From: Methanosarcinaceae archaeon
GTDB taxonomy: Archaea; Halobacteriota; Methanosarcinia; Methanosarcinales; Methanosarcinaceae
NCBI GenBank assembly: GCA_020793555.1
Contig: DQIO01000242.1
Coordinates: 1 to 9,230, forward strand
Direction: 5' to 3'
DNA: 9,230 nt
The position numbers and the translations under genes are program-made. Positions 5,149 through 9,230 of the stretch are shown piece after piece (the stretch's first letter is position 1; the number at the start of each line of letters is the position of its first letter). The notes under the pieces were generated by a model. It saw only the letters and a program-made list of their open reading frames with translations. It was not told the origin of the DNA and ran no database searches.

Positions 5149-6465
5149 AACCTGACCGGGGCCAAACGCCCATCTTCTATATGGGACAAACTCCACCGTG
5201 CCTTCATTCACATTCATAACCTCTGCGTGATCAAGTGTCACGATATAACCCCTCTTCATCTTGAACGCATCCATTGCACGCCGCAATCCATCAACCTCGC
5301 GTGCCCTTGTCTTTGTATCTGAAACATCCAGGCACACATTCACAAGTGCAAGTGGAGCAGTACCTTTCCATATCAGGAAATCCACTTCTTTTTTATCCAT
5401 AAGACGGTACACCTCAAGTCCCATTCTCCTGATATCAAGGAACACAGCATTCTCAAGCAACTTTCCACGCTCAGATGAGAAACGATATGATGCTGCCATA
5501 AGTAAACCATTATCAACAGCATATACCTTTTTAGGACTTCGCACTCTTCTGCCGGCAGAGAACGAATGTGTCTCTATGAAAAAAAGGAGATACGGCTCTT
5601 TCAGATATCTGGAATATCTATCTATCGAATCGAGTGACACCTTCCCTCCAAGTGCACGTCTGGTACCATTAAGCGTAACAGGACCCGGTACAGATGCCAT
5701 AAAAGTAGTTGCCACAGATTCCAATTTCTCAATCTCACGCACTTCATACCTTCTGGCAACATCATGATTGATAATATCTCGATAGATCTGAAGCACCATA
5801 CGCTCCTTAATATCCGGCTCAGGTGTAAGTACAACCGCAGGAAACGCTGATGCTGAGATGTATTCTGATGTCAGGCTCTGCATACGATCTGCATCTTCCA
5901 GAGGGTCATCGGGATCGAGATCATGAAAACGCATGTATTCCGAAAGGTCAAGCGGAAACACCTCCACATCAAGATGCCGCCCCGTGAGTAGCGTTCCCAG
6001 CTCTCTTGAAAGAAGTTCAGCCGACGAACCCGACACAATAATATGCATATCCGGTCGCATATCCATCTGTATCCTTACCCATCGCTCCCACTCCGGAAGT
6101 CTCTGAACCTCATCAAGTACAAGATAATGTATCCCCTCAGAATCGACAAATGTCCTATGTGCACTCAGTATCTTGTCAAGAAGGGCAGGTCCATCATCTA
6201 TAGGAAGCCGGGGGTCCTCTAAATTCACATACAACATTTGCGATGGAGAAGCAGTTCCACTCTCTATAAGATAATGCATGAACTGTACCATTATTGTTGT
6301 CTTACCACTTCTTCGAACACCTGTCACAACAAGTACCTGACCTGTTGAAGAGAGACGCTCAATTTCATTTATGTACCTCGTTCGGGTAATGCCTGTGAAA
6401 GGGCTGGTCTTCCAGAAATTAAAAGGAGTCAGAATCTCAATAAGTTCCTTGTCATCCATAAGCAT
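5134..6465 (-). CDS. AAA_14/DUF4143 family P-loop ATPase
   Basis: A 443-residue ATPase of the AAA_14 (PF13173) plus DUF4143 (PF13635) type. Walker A is GVRRSGKT (49-56) and Walker B is HYLVLDE (113-119), followed by a VSGSSAELLS sensor segment (144-153) and LTGRHLDVEVFPL with its conserved Arg (160-172). The DUF4143 part (about 225-400) ends in a nuclease-like fold with K359-E360-V-D362 and the ALVNVCLDVSD strand; the usual acidic-x-Lys pair of a PD-(D/E)xK site is not obvious, so nuclease activity is doubtful. Members are frequent in archaeal and bacterial accessory regions, function unknown. Two ATG codons (6465 and 6459) are possible and neither has a clear ribosome site. The 3' end overlaps PE fragment A by 15 bases, tail to tail. 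It appears intact. Confidence 0.9.
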   Translation of the reverse strand: MLMDDKELIEILTPFNFWKTSPFTGITRTRYINEIERLSSTGQVLVVTGVRRSGKTTIMVQFMHYLIESGTASPSQMLYVNLEDPRLPIDDGPALLDKILSAHRTFVDSEGIHYLVLDEVQRLPEWERWVRIQMDMRPDMHIIVSGSSAELLSRELGTLLTGRHLDVEVFPLDLSEYMRFHDLDPDDPLEDADRMQSLTSEYISASAFPAVVLTPEPDIKERMVLQIYRDIINHDVARRYEVREIEKLESVATTFMASVPGPVTLNGTRRALGGKVSLDSIDRYSRYLKEPYLLFFIETHSFSAGRRVRSPKKVYAVDNGLLMAASYRFSSERGKLLENAVFLDIRRMGLEVYRLMDKKEVDFLIWKGTAPLALVNVCLDVSDTKTRAREVDGLRRAMDAFKMKRGYIVTLDHAEVMNVNEGTVEFVPYRRWAFGPGQVLSDL

Positions 6466-6493
6466 GAATTAGATTTAATTAGCTTAAGTACTT

Positions 6494-6528
6494 TCCGATA
6501 TATCGGACAAAAAATGCATTTTTTATAC
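6494..6528 (-). promoter_or_regulatory. Promoter region of ATPase 2 with two perfect palindromes
   Basis: Two perfect palindromes lie side by side: TCCGATATATCGGA (6494-6507) and AAAAAATGCATTTTTT (6509-6524). On the minus strand the second overlaps a TATA-like GTATAAAAAA (6528-6519). A start site about 25 bases downstream would fall in the first palindrome, leaving a leader of about 30 bases. This arrangement suits a repressor site over the start of transcription. Structure seen; role inferred. Confidence 0.45.
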
Positions 6529-6555
6529 GACATACATTGTGAATTTGTCGTGTTG

Positions 6556-6809
6556 ATGCCAAATATTCGTAATCCAGGAACACAACGCATAACACCACCA
6601 CTACGACCTCAGGTTTGAGATAAACGGGGTCCTCAACTCCCAAAAACGCCGCCAACAGAATCAGGCATCAAGCGGCTCGCGATCCAGACAGAAGACCACC
6701 CCTCGAATACGCAGACTTCGAGGACGAGATGCCACATGGGCACTACGGCGCAGGGATGGTGACGATATGGGATAAGGGTGGGCTTGTGGTCGAAGACTTC
6801 AGGGAGAAC
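6556..6809 (+). pseudogene. PE gene fragment B: 5' part, multiply disrupted
   Basis: An ATG at 6556 aligns with the start of copy C, but two bases are missing within codons 2-4, so the frame breaks at once. In the shifted frame the first catalytic His codon is CAG instead of CAT, and a TAA replaces a Ser codon before the HHYDLRLE motif. A second break occurs at TCCCAAAAAC, exactly as in copy C. PKTPPTESGIKRLAIQTEDH then follows, with a one-base loss before EYADFEDEMPHGHYGAG. The copy stops at EDFREN (about 6809); the C-terminal third is missing. Its right end lies 3 bases from the inverted repeat upstream of MNT 2. Confidence 0.8.
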
Positions 6810-6811
6810 CC

Positions 6812-6852
6812 TTTTTATTAATGAAAGACAAATGAAAGATAATTAATAAAAA
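6812..6852 (+). promoter_or_regulatory. Symmetric element upstream of MNT 2: inverted repeat enclosing direct repeats
   Basis: TTTTTATTAAT (6812-6822) and ATTAATAAAAA (6842-6852) are perfect 11-bp inverted repeats. Between and partly within them lie two direct copies of AATGAAAGA (6820-6828 and 6831-6839), 11 bases apart. The right arm is TATA-like and sits about 38-48 bases upstream of the MNT 2 ATG, so the element probably covers the promoter. Toxin-antitoxin operons commonly autoregulate at such sites; that role is inferred. Confidence 0.5.
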
Positions 6853-6889
6853 ACAGATGCATGGCATATCGACATACAAGTGATTATAA

Positions 6890-7210
6890 ATGCAGAAACT
6901 ATCTCCTAAAACATTGGATCAGGTTGTAGCGCAGATCGTAGATGTGGCACACCCTGAAAAGATTATACTTTTTGGGTCCTATGCTCGTGGAGATGCAAGA
7001 GATGACAGTGATTTTGATCTACTCGTAATTGAACGTGAGGTTACAGCCAGACGTGAGGAAACTGTCAGGATTCGGCGCTCTTTGCGATCGCTTCGGGTAC
7101 CTGTAGACATCTTGGTCTTTTCAATAGATGAGGTAAAACGTTATGGGGATATAATGGGAACTGTGTTGTATCCGGCGCTTCGTGAAGGCAAGGTGGTCTA
7201 TGGTGAGTGA
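6890..7210 (+). CDS. Minimal nucleotidyltransferase (MNT), antitoxin partner of HEPN 2
   Basis: A 106-residue MNT protein. The signature GS-x10-D-x-D is complete: G29 and S30 in LFGSYARGD, D41 and D43 in SDFDLLV. The third Asp is D73 in VPVDILVF. These residues bind metal and nucleotide in the Pol-beta-like fold, so the enzyme looks active. The start is supported by GTGAT at 6880-6884, 5 bases before the ATG. The gene overlaps the full-length HEPN frame by 11 bases (7200-7210), a layout typical of coupled MNT/HEPN operons. It belongs to a different subgroup from MNT 1: it is shorter, with GSYARG in place of GSAAKG. The substrate is not known; AMPylation of the partner is inferred from related pairs. 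Confidence 0.88.
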   Translation: MQKLSPKTLDQVVAQIVDVAHPEKIILFGSYARGDARDDSDFDLLVIEREVTARREETVRIRRSLRSLRVPVDILVFSIDEVKRYGDIMGTVLYPALREGKVVYGE

Positions 7211-7265
7211 TGCCGATGCCCGTAATGAACTTATCTGCACATTAATACGAAAAGCATAAGAGGAC

Positions 7266-7604
7266 ATGGCATTACTTGAAAAGATCGTAGACGATGAAAC
7301 TATCTCTTCTGAAATATTTGGCTTTCATTCGCAGCAGGCAATTGAAAAACTCCTAAAGGCTTTGCTCATGTCCAAAATTATTCCCTTTCGACGTACTCAC
7401 GATTTGGGAGAATTGATGGACCTTTGCTCTGAACATGATATAGAAGTTCCAGACGAGTTATACGACATTGATGAACTGACTCCTTTTGCTGTAGAATATC
7501 GATATGACGTATTTACACCTTCAAACAAAGAGGTGTTTTCACGACAAGGAGCACTTGAACGTGTAAAGGAAGTGCATAGATGGGTTCAGTTTCAAATTAA
7601 ATGA
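7266..7604 (+). CDS. HEPN-domain protein, probably broken near its N-terminus
   Basis: From ATG 7266 the frame codes 112 residues of a HEPN domain (PF05168 type): FHSQQAIEKLLKALL (about 20-34), RTHDLGELMDLC (43-54) and FAVEYRYDVFTPS (73-85), a common MNT-associated pattern. The same frame continues upstream to an ATG at 7200 that overlaps the MNT stop, reading MVSDADARNELICTLIRKA, then TAA (7257-7259), then EDMALLEK. HEPN proteins usually begin this way, with ARxxLxxARxDLxxAE-like text, so the TAA probably replaces a Glu codon. ATG 7266 has only a GAGG two bases upstream, too close for a good ribosome site, and would lose the first half of helix 1. I do not see the R-x4-6-H RNase motif of HepT. 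Either a decaying toxin or one made from a late start. Confidence 0.75.
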   Translation: MALLEKIVDDETISSEIFGFHSQQAIEKLLKALLMSKIIPFRRTHDLGELMDLCSEHDIEVPDELYDIDELTPFAVEYRYDVFTPSNKEVFSRQGALERVKEVHRWVQFQIK

Positions 7605-7631
7605 CATACATGTCTTCTCAAACAACTACCC

Positions 7632-8010
7632 ATGCCCAAAATATTCGTAATCCATGAACACAGCGCATCAGACCACCACTACGACCTCAGGCTTGAGATC
7701 GACGGAGTCCTCAACTCCCAAAAACACCACCCACATAATCAGGCATCAAGCGGCTCGCCATACAGACAGAAGACCACACGCTTGAATACGCAGAATTCGA
7801 AGGCGAGATGCCACATGGGCACTACGGCGCAAGGACAGTGACGATATGGGATCGGGGCGAGCTTGTGATTGAAAATCTCAGGGAAAATGAAAAGATACTC
7901 TTCGAACTGTCTGGCAACAAAATGCAGGGCAGGTATGCGCTCATCAAGACAGGATTTAGGGGCAGACGGAGGGTACAGGCAGGAACTGGTTGTTGTTTAA
8001 GCGGAAATAA
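7632..8010 (+). pseudogene. PE gene fragment C: nearly full-length, disrupted LigD-type 3'-phosphoesterase
   Basis: This is the most complete copy. It opens MPKIFVIHEHSASDHHYDLR and LEIDGVLNS, with the catalytic HEH and HHYDLRLE segments of LigD-type 3'-phosphoesterases, which trim 3' ends during DNA end joining. The frame then breaks at TCCCAAAAAC. In the next frame PKTPPT is followed by a TAA where A and B have GAA, then SGIKRLAIQTEDH, LEYAEFEGEMPHGHYGA and IWDRGELVIENLRENEKILF lead to GRYALIKTGF. A further break near 7975-7984 moves the natural end (NWLLFKRK, TAA 8008-8010) out of frame. Three lesions make it a pseudogene. The Trp of the usual SWAVP motif is absent here as in copies A and B. 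Confidence 0.85.
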
Positions 8011-8072
8011 TAGTTTTTAAAATCGTTCATTCATCCGGAAAATTGTATGTGGGACACTTAATAAACTGCCCA

Positions 8073-8999
8073 TCATGCGTTGGCATGCTCAGACATGTAT
8101 CTCTCGATTGCATGCTTCGTAGCATGCCAGGTTCTTCCGATCTTCACTGCATCCAGCAATCCCTGCCTTGCCCGAAGACTAAGGTATTCTTGCGAATATT
8201 GAGTTTCTTGAGCCAAAACACTGAGCGGCACCAGTTCATCAACACCCCCGCAGATAGAAAGGTACATAGTCAGGCTCTCATCAACAGCTTTTGCAATAAG
8301 ATTAATGAACCTCGCAGGATGTCCCGAATCTGCTGCCTTTAAGCATCCGTAATACTTCTTCCTCTCCATCACCTTTAGCACAATTGGAGGATAACCATTT
8401 GTCATGAGGTACAGGTTCATAAGAAGACGTGCAACCCTGCCATTACCATCAATAAATGGATGGATCTCAACGAACCTGTGGTGAAGAACAGCAGCCGTCT
8501 GGACCACCCTCCACTTACTTTGTACCACTTCACTGATTAGGCCATCCATCAGCCTCACCAACTTAGACCAGTCAGGCGGAGTCTTCGATGCACCCGTAAT
8601 CCTCACATTCCTAGTACGGTATCTTCCCGCATCTTCAAGAATACCTGCAGTCACAACCTCATGGATTCGCTGAATTGTAACATGATCAATTTGTATTTTA
8701 TTCCTTGCAATATCCTCAACCAGATCGAATGCCTTTGCGCCATTGGCCGCTTCAAAATAATCGCGCAACGGCTTTTTACCAACTGTAATCCCCTCTTCAA
8801 GCACAAGTTTTGTTTCCGGCAACGTAAGTGTATTCCCCTCTATCGCATTGGAATGATATGTATGCAGCAGCCTCATCTCTTCATGCAACCTACCCACAGC
8901 ATCTGCTGAAAGTGGGCGCATTGAATTGAGTCTTTTCATCTTCTCATCAATACGTGCAAGAACATCCTTTCTAATCAGCTGGTTATCGGTATCTGTCAT
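8073..8999 (-). CDS. Fic/DOC family AMP-transferase with N-terminal inhibitory motif and C-terminal HTH
   Basis: From ATG 8999 this is a 308-residue Fic protein. In the numbering from that start, the inhibitory motif (S/T)-x3-E-(G/N) is SNAIEGN (about 50-56), which in class II Fic proteins places a Glu in the ATP pocket and holds the enzyme off. The catalytic motif HPFIDGNGRVAR (about 180-191) is complete: His, Asp/Asn and both Arg are present, so AMP transfer to a target hydroxyl is expected. A Gly-rich KTP-PPDWSKL turn precedes it. The C-terminus (about 250-305) resembles an excisionase-type helix-turn-helix ending AVKIGRTWHATKHAIERYM, suggesting DNA binding. The frame also opens at GTG 9026, but the ATG fits a leaderless promoter better. 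Targets are unknown. It stands alone between PE copies C and E and looks intact. Confidence 0.9.
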   Translation of the reverse strand: MTDTDNQLIRKDVLARIDEKMKRLNSMRPLSADAVGRLHEEMRLLHTYHSNAIEGNTLTLPETKLVLEEGITVGKKPLRDYFEAANGAKAFDLVEDIARNKIQIDHVTIQRIHEVVTAGILEDAGRYRTRNVRITGASKTPPDWSKLVRLMDGLISEVVQSKWRVVQTAAVLHHRFVEIHPFIDGNGRVARLLMNLYLMTNGYPPIVLKVMERKKYYGCLKAADSGHPARFINLIAKAVDESLTMYLSICGGVDELVPLSVLAQETQYSQEYLSLRARQGLLDAVKIGRTWHATKHAIERYMSEHANA

Positions 9000-9006
9000 A
9001 ATTGAA

Positions 9007-9037
9007 CATATCCGATATGACCTCACTGTTATTTATC
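9007..9037 (-). promoter_or_regulatory. TATA-like box and palindrome upstream of the Fic gene
   Basis: On the minus strand GATAAATAAC (9037-9028) lies 29-38 bases upstream of the ATG at 8999, a spacing that predicts a start site at or just before the ATG. Between them CATATC-C-GATATG (9007-9019) is a perfect inverted repeat. It shares TCCGATAT with the palindrome upstream of ATPase 2. An operator role is inferred. Confidence 0.4.
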
Positions 9038-9069
9038 GGTATCGGCATAATAAAAGATTACCCGATACA

Positions 9070-9230
9070 TCATCACCCATTTGAACACGCAGACTTCGAA
9101 AGCGAGATTCAAAAAGGGCAATACGGCGCAGGAACAGCAACACTCCGAGATTTGGGTGGGCTTATGGTCGAAGACCTCAAAGAGAGCGAGAAGATACAGT
9201 TCTAGTTCTAACTATCAGGCGGCAAAATGC
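9070..9230 (+). pseudogene. PE gene fragment E: central part, cut by the window edge
   Basis: The frame reads HHHPFEHADFESEIQKGQYG, AGTATLRDLGGLMVEDL and KESEKIQF, the same central segment as copies A, B and C. TAG (9203-9205) and TAA then interrupt it before LSGGKM. The first stop comes from an extra six bases (a repeated TTCTAG/TTCTAA), the second replaces the Glu codon of FELSG. The N-terminal catalytic half is missing: sequence left of 9070 is the Fic promoter. It is more diverged from A, B and C than they are from each other, and shares IQ-K-QYG with A. The right end is outside the window. Confidence 0.75.

Noticed and set aside
4899..5207. Minus-strand frame opposite PE fragment A and running into ATPase 2
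   Set aside because: No family likeness; it overlaps both a recognisable PE segment and the ATPase 2 C-terminus.
7257..7259. TAA in HEPN 2 read as a recoded amino acid
   Set aside because: No recoding signal is visible, TAA ends other genes normally here, and known archaeal recoding uses TAG or TGA.
7632..8020. Two overlapping plus-strand open frames as separate small genes
   Set aside because: They are pieces of one PE gene in different frames; the alignment with copies A and B shows the frame breaks.
8043..8342. Plus-strand frame opposite the Fic gene
   Set aside because: Shadow of the Fic coding sequence; no family likeness or ribosome site.
9002..9205. Plus-strand open frame as a new gene upstream of PE fragment E
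   Set aside because: Its first third runs antisense through the Fic promoter and the rest is the decayed PE segment ending at a stop inside the family motif.

Overview
The window looks archaeal, most likely a methanogen or anaerobic methane-oxidiser type euryarchaeote. This is inferred from gene families (DUF362, AIM24/TIGR00266, ATPase with DUF234, minimal MNT/HEPN pairs, stand-alone LigD-type 3'-phosphoesterase), GTGAT-type ribosome sites, and TATA-like boxes about 25-35 nt upstream of starts that have no ribosome site (leaderless style). No ribosomal or marker gene is present, so the lineage is not fixed.

Layout. Positions 1-71 hold the last codons of a DUF362-like gene. An intact AIM24-family gene follows (253-1029), then a second, 5'-truncated and frameshifted DUF362 copy (1151-1541) and a relic of a toxin-antitoxin locus on the minus strand (1562-1716). 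A 400-base noncoding stretch follows, with 10-bp-periodic repeats and repeat debris. From about 2.1 kb to the right edge the window is an accessory island: MNT/HEPN pair 1 (2127-2996, minus), an orphan group II intron 3' end (3213-3303, minus), ATPase 1 with a C-terminal nuclease-like domain (3401-4765, minus), ATPase 2 of the AAA_14/DUF4143 type (5134-6465, minus), MNT/HEPN pair 2 (6890-7604, plus) and a Fic-domain AMPylator (8073-8999, minus).

The most unusual structure is hidden in the gaps. Every gap between these modules carries a broken copy of one gene, a small LigD-type 3'-phosphoesterase (PE), always on the plus strand: copy D (3312-3362, tail only), A (4866-5148), B (6556-6809), C (7632-8010, nearly full length) and E (9070 to the edge). 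A 17-base trace of the same gene may lie at 1895-1911, left of MNT/HEPN pair 1. The copies overlap in content, so they are duplicates and not one gene split by insertions. All are disrupted by frameshifts, stops or truncation. The result is an alternating array, PE fragment / module / PE fragment / module. I infer that repeated PE sequence has served as homology for gaining, losing or exchanging defence and toxin-antitoxin modules.

The modules share a theme of nucleotidyl transfer and nuclease toxicity: two MNT antitoxins that would AMPylate or block HEPN RNases, a self-inhibited Fic AMPylator, and two P-loop ATPases with nuclease-like C-termini. Several have palindromes lying over or just upstream of their starts, which suggests autoregulation. 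HEPN 2 has an in-frame TAA near its start, so pair 2 may be decaying.
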